Assembly: GCF_001619985.1 (NCBI RefSeq)
Contig: NW_017264197.1
Coordinates: 930,001 to 994,000 of the forward strand
DNA: 64,000 nt
Direction of reading: 5' to 3'
Source of the DNA: Xylona heveae TC161
Taxonomy: Eukaryota; Ascomycota; Xylonomycetes; Xylonales; Xylonaceae
Both the position numbers and the translations under genes were made by a program. The notes under the pieces are model-generated. The model had not been told where the DNA came from and searched no databases. It saw only the letters and a program-made list of their open reading frames with translations. Shown in pieces: positions 45,571 to 57,818 of the stretch (position 1 is the stretch's first letter; each line of letters opens with the position of its first letter).

Positions 45571-45638
45571 TAGGTAGGTAGGTAGGTAGGTAGGTAGGTA
45601 GGTAGGTAGGTAGGTAGGTAGGTAGGTAGGTAGGTAGG
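45571..45638. repeat. (TAGG)17 tetranucleotide array
   Basis: About 17 perfect TAGG units. On the minus strand it is (CCTA)n and starts about four bases after the stop codon of the helicase gene, so it opens that gene's 3' UTR. Confidence 0.95.
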
Positions 45639-45641
45639 GGA

Positions 45642-48600
45642 CTAATGCAAGTCAAGGCGGGACATGGCATCAGTAGCGGACTTGCGCCATTTGCGCTCAA
45701 TGTATTTGCCGGTGGGAATGTCCTTGTCGAGGACATCGACGAGGCCTTGGGCGAAGAGCTCGCAGAGCTGGTTCTCGTGGAGGAATTTGGTCTGGTCGAG
45801 TTTGTGGTTCTCGATATCGGCGAATGCGCCAGCGAGAAGCTATGCATGTTAGTATGGTATCAAGTGAAAAGACGGGGAATAAAAGAATCAGGTTAGAGAT
45901 GAGGGGATGAAGGAAGAGATTGATGTTGGGAATAAAAACTGAGAGGAATGATAAGAGAGATAACTTACTCTATCAAGGGCTTTTCTGAACTCAAAAATGG
46001 TCTTGGCTTCTCTGCCGTCGCTGGACCAGGTGGTAGTCTTGACCCAAAAAGGCAGCCAGCTGCCTACTTGGATCTTGCGCGGCGGTGCGTGCGTGAGCCG
46101 GCCACCAAAGAGGGCGGCAGCAAGCGGGGTGATGAGCGTGGTATCTCTGAGGAAGGTGGTCTTGGCGTCTGTTGATTTGGACAAGGTAGAATAAGTCATG
46201 AGTGAGGTTTCCTGGTTGCCACCACCGGCCTTCTTCATCTGTGAAAAGGGGACATGGTTGATTGAAGAGGGGTGCACAAAGCATGTCTTTTCACTCTCCG
46301 TACGCCAGCTCTTTGTGCCACGACCACCGGTTATACCGATATTGTTGCCCATGCCGGCAAGTGCAATGGCTTTTAGGAGTGGCACATTTGCAGAATTCTG
46401 ATTCAGTGAAGGAGTTCCCACTTCGGAATTGGTACGCTGTTTCGCTGGTACCTTGGGAATCAAACCAGACTGGACAAGGACATCTTCAATCTGGTTCACT
46501 GTATTCTCGACCGATCGGAAAGCTCCATAATGGATAAAGTTCTTCTCGGCGTATTTGAAGGCCTCCTGGTTTGTGCGGTTGTCACGGTACCAACGTAGTT
46601 CCCGGAAGGCATTGATCATGCCGATATGGTCGCTTCCAGTGCCTTCAGCAAAAGAACGACGGGCTTCAGCTGCCTCCTCTTTCTTACCAAGCGGAGAGAC
46701 GAATATGCCACGATCTGATGCCAGAGCTCCGAGGACCAGCATGGGGTCGAGACAGCGGAACACCACAGCCAGAACCATCATCTTGCCAAGGTTGGGATGA
46801 ACAGGTAGCGAAGCCAACAAACGTCCAAGTGGAGTCAACATCTCATCATCGGTCAGCGCTTCCAAAGCCCGCAGATTCCGTACAGAGGCCGCAACGGCCT
46901 CTGGTGCCGGTGGTTCAATGGCTTCTGAGAGGAATTGATCGATGTTCGTATCCAAAGAGTGAGCTTTGACATCCAGACAGACTTCCTGCAAATCGGACCG
47001 AAGCATCTCAGGCAGACCAATCGATCGCAAGGACTCGTATCTTTCTTTGGTGAACAGAGCATAGTAGTTTCCATCCCGGACTCGTCCAGCACGTCCGGCC
47101 CGCTGGCGAGAATTTGACTTGCTCACCCAGCAGCACTGCAAGCGAGTGATGCGGCGAAGTTGGTCATACCGCTTCTCTCGAAGCTTGCCGCTGTCGATCA
47201 CGTACTGCACATCCGGAATAGTGATGGAAGTCTCGGCGATGTTCGTGGCCAGGATAATCTTGCGGCAACCCTCCGGCACCTCGCTAAAGACATCCGTTTG
47301 CCCCGAGGGTAGAGACGAATGTAGCAAAGACACACGATACTTTGAGCTATCGTCAACGTTGATGCCAAGTGGACGCTCTTTTCGCAAAAGGTTTTCCACT
47401 TTGAGAATCTCTTCAAGACCAGGGAGGAAGACCAGAATTGCTCCTTCGTTAGTGTCGCGAGCAATGAGTCCAATAGTGGCCGCCACCAAGCCAGAGGGCA
47501 CTAACGCGTCCTCTTTCTCAGAGACAACTTCACCTTCGGCATTATATTTCCGCTTCCAGTCAATTGCAGCAGGCTCGTCGTCGTCCATCGATTGATCCTG
47601 GTTTGCCGCGTTGTTGAGAGGGCTCTTCTTAAAGCTTTCTTCATACGCCAGATGTTCTCTGGTTTGAGGATCTCTTTCCAAGAGACGTTGGATCTCTCGG
47701 CCACCATTTTGTTGCAACCGCCCCAGAACTTCGTCTAGGTAGTGGTAACTGACGGGGAACGTTCGGCCGGGGACACTCAACGTCGGGCATTCCACCAGTT
47801 GACCGTCCTGACCCAGTTGTTTAAAGTAGCCAGCAAAGAGTTCCGTGTCCAAAGTGGCACTCATAAGGACAACCCTGGGCACAGGCTTTCCAAGACGCAC
47901 GCGGTCCTTGACTCTGCCCTTGAGAAGGATCATCAAGAAATCAATGAGGATATCCCGCTCGTGAACTTCATCCACGAAAAGGTGGGAAACATGATCAAAT
48001 ACCGAATCTGGATTGTTTTGCAGCTGTTGAAGAAGTATACCTGTTGTGCAGTAGGTAATGCTTCCTCCTTGTTCAGGCGTTGAGCGGTCAAACCGGACCT
48101 GGTATCCGACCGATTTCCCTAACGACTCATTTCGTTCTTCAGCAACTCGACGGGCCACTGAAGTTGCCGCAATTCTTCGCGGTTGAGTGCAAATAATATT
48201 GCATTGAGCACCCTCGCCTCGAGAAATGGCATCATCGAGCACAATTTGAGGGGTCTGAGTCGTTTTTCCACTTCCAGTGGCGCCTACTACGATGCTGTAG
48301 ACATTTTGATTCACCATATCCAAAACCTTTGCGTGATACTGGTTCATTGGAAGGCCCTCTCGCTTAGACCTCAAACTTTCCAGCTCAGGATCCTTCAAGT
48401 ATCGTTCTCGGCGCTTTTTCAGCTTCTCGCTCTTGCGTTTGGCTTCATTTGGAGACAAGGCTTTCCGAGTGTATCTGTCCTCATACTCCCTTCCTTCATA
48501 TCGCATAGCTTCCTCCCGTTCGTCAGGTAGACCAGCTTTCCTGACCTCATACAGAGTCTCTCGCATCGAAATCAAGCAATCCTGTTCGACTACAAAGTCG

Positions 48601-49915
48601 ACTGGCGGCATCGGTCTTACAATTGCTCCATTCCCCTCCTTGAGGGCCTCGAGGAACTTGGGATAGAGCTCCGGATCCTTCTTCTTGAGCGCAACAGCGG
48701 TAAAGAGCGCCGATATGTCTTGACCTTTGTTCTTCTTGCCGTACGTGTCGAAAGGATCCCCAAAAGGCTGTCCATTCATAAGGCATTGCCACCTTGTGAG
48801 CGGCACACTCACACCAGTCTCATTCTTTGGAATATCTTTGGCGTCATTGTCAATTTTGGTGCCCGTGTAGACTATTCTATAGTACTCGAGGAAGGTTTTC
48901 GCATTTTGGACGGTGAGTGACTGGGAGTCATTAAGCGCAAGTGACTCTGTACCAAGTTCGGATTGAAATTTTTCCGCTTCCTGCTTGAAACGAACAGCGG
49001 CTCCAACTTGCGCCATCTTGTAGGACTGATGTCGGCCTCGGACATGGATCTTGTGCTCGGGAAGCTCAATTGAATACTCAACGCACCAAGGGCTTCTCGG
49101 ATCGAAGGGCGTATTAACATGGCTGTAAGTAATGCTTGGAATGGCATCAAACCGAGCAGCATAATTGACAACATCCTCTATCGCGCTGTCGTCTTCTTTG
49201 TAGATTGGGTTATGATGGTTAATATCGGCAAACTCGAAAATCTCCTTCAGGATACCAGCTTCGTGAAGCTGTGCTAGTAGATGGAGATATGCCGCTTTCT
49301 CCGCAATTGTCTATCCGGGCGTTAGGAAGGAAAGGTCCAGTAAGAGATAATGATGCATGGGTGCATGGATGCATGGCTTACCTTGTTCGCTCCCTCGCCG
49401 ACAGCATTCATCTCCCCGCGGGCTCTGAGAAAGCCGCAATGTATGTTGCAGCGCATCGCCCCGTACGATCGTGAGAAGGAGAGCCTCATCCTGAGCACCT
49501 TCTTTGTCGATTTTCGAAACGCCTCCCTTGGATCAGTGAAGAGACTTTCAGGTGCTCCTTTGTAATCTGAAGGCGATGGTAGCTTGAAAGTGCGTCGAAC
49601 ATATGCTTCATCCTTGAGGTCTTGCCGATTCTCTTTGTCGAACCGCCTTCGTTGCGAAGGCGGCGGCCTAGTATTACCCTCCCATTTCCGTTTGCCCCCT
49701 TCCTGGGGTCTAAATCGTCCGTTATGAAACTGTCTATTTGATGGACCGCCACCAAAATTCGACTGTCTGTTACCCCACGACGTGTGCTGGGGCTTCGAAT
49801 TAAAGGGCCGCGCCTGCGGATTCAACGCGCCTCGCGGGTTAGGATTGGGGTTCGGATTCGGATTCCGCCATGATGAGCGGGCCAAGAACTCGGGTTGGTT
49901 GGCAGTTTTTGACAT
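45642..49915 (-). CDS. DExH/DEAH-box RNA helicase (DHX29/DHX57/YLR419W-type)
   Basis: Superfamily 2 ATP-dependent RNA helicase. Three exons: 49915-49382, 49310-45969, 45839-45642 (1357 aa). The N-terminus has an Asn-Pro run (NPNPNPNPN) and an RG/QN-rich stretch, then a helical region and a dsRNA-binding-like segment (EYSIELPEHKIHVRGRHQSY). Helicase motifs: I GATGSGKTTQ, Ia TQPRRIAATSVARRVAEE, II DEVHER, III SATLDTELF, IV ILVFLPGLEEI, V ATNIAETSITIPDVQYVIDS, VI QRAGRAGR. HA2 and OB-fold regions follow, ending LDQTKFLHENQLCELFAQGL and WRKSATDAMSRLDLH. The full motif set implies an active enzyme. Relatives act in translation initiation or ribosome assembly; the exact orthologue is not certain. 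Confidence 0.93.
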
Positions 49916-50908
49916 ATTTAAGCAATTATATATACGCTTGAAGGCGCAACATGAGCATGAATACATAATGCAGCCTTTTGAGGCGAAAGTCCTAGGGGGA
50001 AAGAAACTTACAAGTGCTCTCCTCATTCCTTAGCAAAAAAGCGACTCGATCACTTCCATCACGCGAGAACCAAGAGATTCTCGAGCGGCTGAAATGAATG
50101 CGTATTGCAGCGTGCGTATTGTTATTCCAGAACTGCCTATACAAAGGAGTTCCTGATATACAAATTTTTTGAAAAGTAAAGCGACAGTGTAAAGATAAAA
50201 AAGTCGACGTTTCTTTCAAATTTGCTTTTGTTTCTTTTGGCGAATCACTTTTGCTACCCTATGACATCCGAATTTCGACAAATTTAGGGGCGCTAAGCCG
50301 GGAGTTAACGTCACTAAGGTTCCACCCTTTTGGAGTTCCTTTTCCCGCCTCGGCCACCCCAGAAAGACTTTCTTCGGCTCGCTGAGTCCTAGGCAGACTT
50401 TTCCCTTCGCTGCCTTCTATTTCGCCACTCCTAACTAGTTGAAGTTTACACTGTTGGTACAAGGACCAGTAATTTCATCGTGTTCGAATATTTGCCTTGC
50501 CGGCTCTATTCTATAATCGAATAATGCATGAAGATGAGAACTATAAAAGTTTTGTATAGGCTCTGCTACGCACCAGCTGCACAAAAGAAAAGCCGAGTAC
50601 GAAACGGGGCGTACATGGACGAATAAATGCTCCATGAACCGAAGAGTGATGGGACATTTAGACCATGCCAACAATATAAATCAACACAAAACGCCATTGC
50701 CGCCCCATTTTAACCATTCATAAAACGTACTCCAGCCAAATAAAAGCGCGGGGCTTGCCCTGGCGATGCTTCATGTCTGAGGCTCCAAGGCTTGGCTGCG
50801 CGGCAGAATTTGACTGGATAAAAGAAAAGCCCTCCGGGAATATTCATCCAATATCATCAAGCATCATTAATAAAAAAAAGAAGAAAAAAAATACTTTATT
50901 GTAGCCCC
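49916..50908. other. Intergenic region upstream of the helicase gene
   Basis: About 1 kb; helicase promoter plus the 3' UTR of the membrane-protein gene. No gene recognised. Confidence 0.6.
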
Positions 50909-52818
50909 CTAACGTGGTGTTCGGTCCTGGCCGCTCTGTTGGTGAAATGATCCGTCAAAGCCAGAATCTACGCCACCACCATATGGAGTGGAGGCGCCTT
51001 GGTAATACACATTCTCATGTGCAGATGGCAGAGGCATTGCATCATTCTTTGGGTATGGCAGATGCGACGAAACGTCTTCGAATGGTCGAGAATATGATGT
51101 TGTGGGGGGCGCGTTGACAGACGATGTGGAATAATCCGGGTACTCGGTCCATCGCTGAGAGGCTCCAACGGCACCGACGTCTCCATGAACGTCACTTGCG
51201 ACCGTAGGACTGTGCGCGATCGGTCGTCCAGCTATGTATGGTCCAGATATAGGATTTGGACCCGGTTGTGAAAGAAGCTGAACGTCTTCGTCTCCGTCAT
51301 CTTCGGGTTGATATCTTCCTGGCATTGATCCGCCGGCATAGCTTTGCCCTGGCTGCAATGCGCCATCAGATCCGCTCCCAACCTTATGAGCATTGGCTCC
51401 ATATGAGGGGTCTAAGAATCTTCGTTTTCGGCCGACGAACACCCATCGCACACCACGGCTGAAGGCCTTGACCAAGTCCCAAGGGTTGAAGGCATCAACA
51501 ATTGCCAAAATTCCTAGAATGCCGCCCTTCTTCTGTGGCCGCTCGCCACTAAATCCGGCGCCGGGGGCCAGCTCTGCAATTGAATTCCTTGACGACGAGT
51601 AATGTTTCCACGTAAAAGCATAGACATGCATGACGGAGAATATAGCCATCTCAATGCACAAAAGGAGCGATTGCATGCCAATATTGATGTCGGGTAACGA
51701 TAGCCGCTTTGTGGGCTTGATTGCACCACTCGAAACAAGGAATGATATCAAAATCTATTTCCAATGTCAACACAGGGCTTGAATTCTCAGAAGTCAACAC
51801 GACGCGGTAACTTACCGACTGCCAGAAAGAAAAGAATATGACCAGTTTGATACACAGGATTTTGAAGAAAGGGCGGTGCTCCGCAATCTCTCCTTTGATC
51901 TCAAAATAGAATTGAATCAACGCATACATAGCAATGGAGACAGCAGTTGATTCAAAGACCATTACCTAAGTAAAATTGTAAGCAATTGAGTTCCAATCAA
52001 GTCTGTCTCTTTTATTGATGGGCTGGCCGCTGGCCAACTTACCCAAATGTGAGCAAAGGCAGGGTTAAGTGACGATTCACAATACCGTCCCATTGATTGG
52101 GTGATGACTGAAAGAATGGTGAAGATGACGCGGATTGCGCAGTACTGAAATATTGATATCCATATGATCTTTTCAATAGTGTTACCTCCAGTTTTGGAAA
52201 TTTCCAGAGAGTATTATGCAGACCTACATTGAACCATGTGAGGCCACTGCGAGGGGTCCTCCAAATGCCGCGATCACCGCCACAACACTTTTTTAGCCAG
52301 GTCAATGGCCAAATCCAAGGTTTTGGTTTTAATCCACGAAACCATTCTTTTTGCGAATGTAGATCTTCGGCGATGTAATGGCACATTAGGGTGAAGAAGC
52401 TCGCAATGGCAAACGCCTCGTAGCAATCTCGGATAACTTCAAAATAAACGGCATGACGGTAGAAGTAATACGACAGAAAAGAAACGGTGGAATAGACGGG
52501 TATCATAAAAAGGATTCGGATAATGCTGTTTTTAGAAGGTCAGCGCGTTCCAAGGTAGATTCAGGAAGTGAACTCACTGCCTCTGTTCATATGGGCGCAA
52601 ATAATTGGTGGCATGTTTGAAGATGAGATAGAATGATACTATGACAGAGATGAGAGCGAAGATGGCTGAGAGTATCAAGCCGAAATGGTGAAAAGTCAGG
52701 GAATGCCAGACAGGTTCTTCGACAACTAAGGAGATGTTAGCCCAGGCTAGTCTTGCAAGGTGCCGTATAATGTGATCTTACTCCTCTCGTCCTCGAGCGT
52801 GGTATTGCAGACTGGCAT
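50909..52818 (-). CDS. Ost-alpha/TMEM184 (DUF300) family membrane protein
   Basis: Six exons: 52818-52782, 52725-52578, 52525-52228, 52168-52043, 51965-51816, 51754-50909 (534 aa). Seven or so transmembrane segments: SLTFHHFGLILSAIFALISV, YSTVSFLSYYFYRHAVYFEV, IRDCYEAFAIASFFTLMCHY, CAIRVIFTILSVITQ, ESTAVSIAMYALIQFYFEIK, FKILCIKLVIFFSFWQS and MQSLLLCIEMAIFSVMHVYA. The order and the motifs IRDCYEAFAI and FKHATNYLRPYEQRQ match the DUF300/organic-solute-transporter-alpha family, present in fungi as vacuolar or endomembrane proteins. The C-terminal 170 residues are soluble, Ser/Pro/Gly-rich and disordered. The substrate is unknown; a transport role is inferred only from the animal Ost-alpha. Confidence 0.92.
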
Positions 52819-54803
52819 CCTGGCCCAAGCAGCCGGTCAGTCCGTCGCCAGGCTTTTGATTAGCAATTTCTCAAGGCCAGGTAACCTCCCAAAACAAGAC
52901 CACCAACGTCGCCGCAGGTTCTCGGAGGTCTGAACAGTCGAGACGTCGCTACAGACCACACCCTCAGCGACCAGACAGCGAGAGAGCGACTAATATGCAC
53001 GATATACAGAAGAGGGTTCAAGAGTCCTTTGGTCGAACATGAGCTGGGGGTTTTGAGGAGGAAGATGGGTTTGCAATGCTCGGCAGGTGCGATGGATGGG
53101 CTCAATACCTGTAGTGAGGCTGATTAAGCTCGAAACAGTTGTAATTTCAGCTTCGCCCCAGATATGCGCCCGGGCCAAATTTCAGATAGATAAAAACGGG
53201 TACAAAGATTTTGTGGCAGTGCATCAAGGTCCACACAAGTACAATTTAAGCTTCGATATAGCCGCAAATTACGTTAATAGCTAGTTTGGCTGCCGACCTG
53301 CCTTTCATTATTCAGGTCTCCGCGCACACTTCTCGGATACTTTGGGCCGGGGAGGGACAAATCAAAGGCAACGAAGGGCCCTTTCGGGCGTCATTATTCT
53401 CAGACTCGCAGGGGTGCGTTGGCTGGTTTACCATCACCGCTGGTTACAAGTACAAGTACAGAAGAAAACTTACAAGTTCCGACTCGTATAAGAGCCAACA
53501 ACAGGGCAACATGGGTACTCGTATTGAATACCTTGAAAGAAAAGGTGGCTGGAGCCTGGCGGGAGACGCCCCTTGGCTCACAATCCTTCTTAGCCGCCGG
53601 ATAAAACTAAGTTAGCCCCCAGCAAGACGTATCCACGCGCCAAGGCAGTCAAGAGGCCACAGCGAATCAGGTAACCCGTTGGCGCAAAAGATCTTCGCCT
53701 AGCTCTGACTGGGTCACCCGAAGGCGTCGTAAGGCAATTCGTAACCATGTCCGAAGATGACTTTTCAGCCAAACCACATGGTCACTTGGATTCTTTTGTC
53801 ACTGGTGACCTTTCTGAAAAAAAAAAGATTAAAAAAAAATTCATTTCTTGACGTTTCTCTTTCCCGTTCTTGTTTTTAATTGGCCACTTTTTAACTTACT
53901 TTCTATGCTTTTCCATCTTATCTTGATAAGATACCAGTGCTTGCAAATTCTAAAACAGACGCAGCCTAGAGCAGAAATGCTTCCAGATTCCATACAAAAT
54001 TGTCCATCTAAAGTCAGGCTACCTGGAGAAACAAATCATCACCCGGCTCAGATACCTTTTCTTTGAACTATCAAGCTGGTCGTGGTTCGATGCTGGCTTT
54101 TATTCACGCATCAGCTACGCGTTGCTACATTGATCATCAAATTCTCATGATATAATAATATGTGGATAAATATAGGTAAGAAGTAAACCCGTCAGATTCA
54201 ATTAGAACCTGCAGCGACCCTTGAAGTAAATGTAATTTGGGATCTTCTTAAGATTAAAGTCGTTTTTGGTTTTGCGTCAACCCATAACGTATAGAAATTT
54301 CAAGGACACCTAGAAAATAAGATAAAAAAAGAAAATGATAAGATCCGAAGCTCATTACAATTTATGTTCATTCGACTATATATGGAACTATCCAGTATAT
54401 CCTCTGAAGGTGCATCATGAATACGAGAATTTGTTTTAATGCGATTTATTCCGTCTTCATTAATATTACTGTGATGGCTAACTTATAGCGACGAGGAATT
54501 GAAAATGCACATATGGACAGAAAACATACGGTGATCAGCAACTTCCAATAACGCAGGATCAGGACCCTCCGAATGACGTCCGATAATTCCAGCGCCCAGT
54601 TTATGTTACCCCTTGAGCTCCATACCCAGCATTTTGCATGTGAGATCGCCGCCGCATGAATATTTGAAAAGGTCGAATGATTCTACTATAACTGCATACA
54701 TTATCTGCGCATCGACTCAAGTAGATTGGACCCCCCAATCTTTGCTCTTTCTCTGCTGTCGCAACAAACTCCCTGTTGACTGGTTATTCGCTCGCCTCAC
54801 AAG
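52819..54803. other. 2.0 kb gene-free divergent region
   Basis: Between the starts of the DUF300 gene (-) and the ArfGAP gene (+). Has an A-rich run at about 53818-53840 and an AT-rich section at 54100-54480. No coding frame with support on either strand. Confidence 0.55.
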
Positions 54804-56225
54804 ATGTGGGAGGTCGACCCGGAAACTAAGAGCAAGGTACGGACTTGAAGCGCATCTTGACGACAGCTATGGCGTCAAATGTCGAATCGGAGTACAAAGC
54901 TAACCAATAGTCTGTTCCCAGCTCTTAGAATTGCAAAAGCGCGATGACAACAGCCGCTGCTGCGATTGCGATGCGCCCTCACCCCAATGGGTACGTTCCC
55001 ATTGCAACGTTAAGGCAATTCAATAATCTAACTTGATACCCCGAAACAAGGCTTCACCCAAATTTGGGATATTCATTTGTCTCACTTGCGCTGGCACCCA
55101 TCGTGGTCTCGGTGTGCACATCTCCTTTGTACGGAGCGTGAGCATGGACGCATTCAAAGTCTCGGAAGTCACTCGCATGCAGAAAGGAGGCAACAAGCCA
55201 TGGAAGGAGTTTTTTGACGCGCACGAGCTCACTAAGCTAGACGGGCGCAGCTTCGAGGAATGCACAATAGCAGAAAGATATTCAGGCGATGTTGGCGAAG
55301 AATATAAAGAACGTCTTTCAGCCAAAGCAGAGGGTCGAGAATATGTGCCCCAGGAGAAGAAGCCTGCTAGATCGGGCACTGCATCAGCGACAAACACTGG
55401 TCCTCGCGGCTCGAGAGCACCTTCGACGGCGGGCTCACGGACGGGCACCCCAGTCGGCCGTACTGGCCACTCTTCTTCTCCGGCTCCCTCAATGGGATCA
55501 AGGAAAGCCCAAAACGAGTCATACTTCGCGAAGCTTGGTGATGCTAATGCAGCTCGTTCTGCCGATCTACCTCCGTCACAAGGCGGGCGATTCACTGGGT
55601 TTGGAAGTGCGCCCAGAGAACCGGCAACTAGTTCCAGTTCCGCATTACCGGGAGTTGATGATTTTCAACGAGACCCTATGGCAGCGTTGACCAAGGGATT
55701 TGGATGGTTCACATCAACAGTAGGCAAGAGCGCCAAGACCGTGAATGACGGTTGGATCCAGCCCACTGCCCAGAAGGTATGAGCAACGTTTATTGTTTCT
55801 CAATTCGCACATTTATCAAAGCTGATGTTGATGCTAACCTTTTTTTTTTTTTTTGGAAACAGCTCGCGGAAGGAGATCTTGCCGCAAAGGCGCGCCTGCA
55901 GGCTATGCAGCTAGGAAAGAACATTCAAGCCGGAGGCGCGTATACTGCAGATTCATTCAACCGCTTCGTTGAAGGCCCACCCGCCTCTTCTCGTGATCCG
56001 GACAATTTTGATGAAAGCAAGCGAGACTTTTGGGACAATTTTGGCGGAGGAGCCAGTCAATCTTCAAGACCAAGCGCAATCGGTACTACCGCGATGCGCG
56101 GTGGCGGAGGAAATTCCGTATCTTCGGCTTCAGGAAGTACAGGCTTCGGAAATACCGGCTCTTCGTCAGGTGCTAGCGCGACAAAGTCAAAGTCAAAGGA
56201 AGAAGGATGGGACGATGAATGGTAG
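54804..56225 (+). CDS. gcs1: ADP-ribosylation factor GTPase-activating protein (Gcs1/ArfGAP1-type)
   Basis: Stimulates GTP hydrolysis on Arf1 to uncoat COPI vesicles at the Golgi. Four exons: 54804-54836, 54922-54990, 55051-55776, 55863-56225 (396 aa). The ArfGAP domain starts at the N-terminus; the zinc finger CCDCDAPSPQW-ASPKFGIFICLTC has the CxxC-x16-CxxC spacing, split by an intron, and GTHRGLGVHISFVRSV carries the arginine finger. Downstream is a Ser/Gly/Pro-rich linker, DPMAALTKGFGWFTSTVGKS, an amphipathic helix that resembles ALPS-type curvature sensors, a second helix, then a Gly/Ser-rich tail ending EEGWDDEW, a Trp/acidic end like those that bind coat proteins. The first two exons are short (33 and 69 nt) and were placed by the conserved WEVDPET start. 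Confidence 0.95.
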
Positions 56226-57818
56226 ACAGGCGATATATCTAGCCGATATAGATTATATGGAAGCCCACAGTCAAGATTAAAAGGCAAAACCTGCGTATGT
56301 TTTGGACAATGCGCATGATATAAAATTAGAAAGTTGGAAGATATATGATGGGACATGCCTTAGTCATAGCGGAGAGTTGAATAATACCACATTTTTAATG
56401 TTTCGCGATATCTTGAACAGGAACAACAGAGTGAGTTCTTGACTGGAACCGACGGGCCATTAAGCATGGTATAATATTCAAACTTTTAGGCGGCATAAGA
56501 TTTATGAGTTTCATGGAGGTATCCACATATGATGGTATCGCTTTTCTAAGTATCTCTTCTTACATGTCCAGCCCTTCACCAAGTGATAGTCATTGAAGAA
56601 ACCGGGACGTGACGTCTTCGCGAAATAATAGATTGATGCTAACTAGATGTGCAGTGCTATATGCGAGCAGCGCACCGACCTCCTAGTTGACCGAGGCAAC
56701 GTTGGAGGAAAACAATAGTAAAGATAAGCAAATCATTAGGGCAGGGGAAGGTAAATTTTTTTTTCTTTGAGGAATTTGTTGATATATTCGTGGCTGAGGA
56801 AAACGTAAAAAAACCCATATAAACCGAAGCTCAGATCTGGTATCCTATATGGGATGCCATACCTTCGCAGTAATAAATGTCGCATGTTGTAGTGGAGAGG
56901 CGCTAAGATCCTAAGGGACCTTTTCGCTCTCCGTAACCCCTTCGCTACGGTATTCGAGAAACTCGCTTTCCGCAACCATTGTATCAAACCATCGAAATGA
57001 GCTGTGTAACCTGGAGATCACCGACAACAGGTGATCCCAACCAGTGACACTCTCAAGAGATCCATCACCATATCTCTTCCATATAAAGTTATTTTTTGCT
57101 GATTAGCATCTTCTCACGCCGACTTTAAATCAGCCATTCTGTGAACCGTCCCGTCTTGTTGCTGAAGTGCAAATAACCACCGACCGCTGCATCATATCAG
57201 GGTTGTTGCAGAATGTTGGACTGGCCTGCAGCATGATCACCTCAGGTCCTTAAGACTCAAACTGACAAGTTAAGCAGAATCATAAAACAAGTGACAAACA
57301 GGCTAAAAAGACAAACTTAATCCGAAACTCCATGATAACCGCCCCTGCTCTAGCTCCTTTATGGAGACTAGACGTCCATGAATGGAGAAACATATACGAC
57401 GAAAAACAAATACAAAGAAGACCTCAGAGCAGAAACATTACGAGCCAGTATATTGGGCTCCTGGACTTTTTTTTCTTAATTTATCATTTTACTGTTTTTT
57501 TTTCTTTCTTATTTTTATATCAATGATGTGTTGCGTGACAGACGAAGCCGTGAATATAGATATAGGTATACCTGCGAGTTGATTGGTATATAATATACCA
57601 CACCCTCTCGCTGGTGCCTGATATCCAAATCCACCAAAACTTCTTCCGAACATATTAAAAGACCCTCCGTTGGGAGGGCTGCGAGAAAGTGATCTTCAAT
57701 TTTGCTTTGCAAATGCGTCGCACGCGTGAGCCACTTGCAAAGCTGTATATTGCATTCAGGGAGCGGCCGCGGTCGTTGGGATTCTAAAGCTTCGCGCTTG
57801 GGATTGCAAGTGCTCTGC
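56226..57818. other. 1.6 kb convergent 3' intergenic region
   Basis: Between the 3' ends of the ArfGAP and CCCH genes. AT-rich with T runs near 57470-57515; no gene recognised. Confidence 0.6.

Larger units (their letters stand above)
44107..45641. other. Convergent 3' region rich in simple repeats
   Basis: 1.5 kb between the 3' ends of the LRR and helicase genes. Holds a degenerate tandem repeat, a TTC run, an 8-mer repeat and a TAGG array, all listed separately. No gene seen; open frames here are made of the repeats. Confidence 0.7.
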
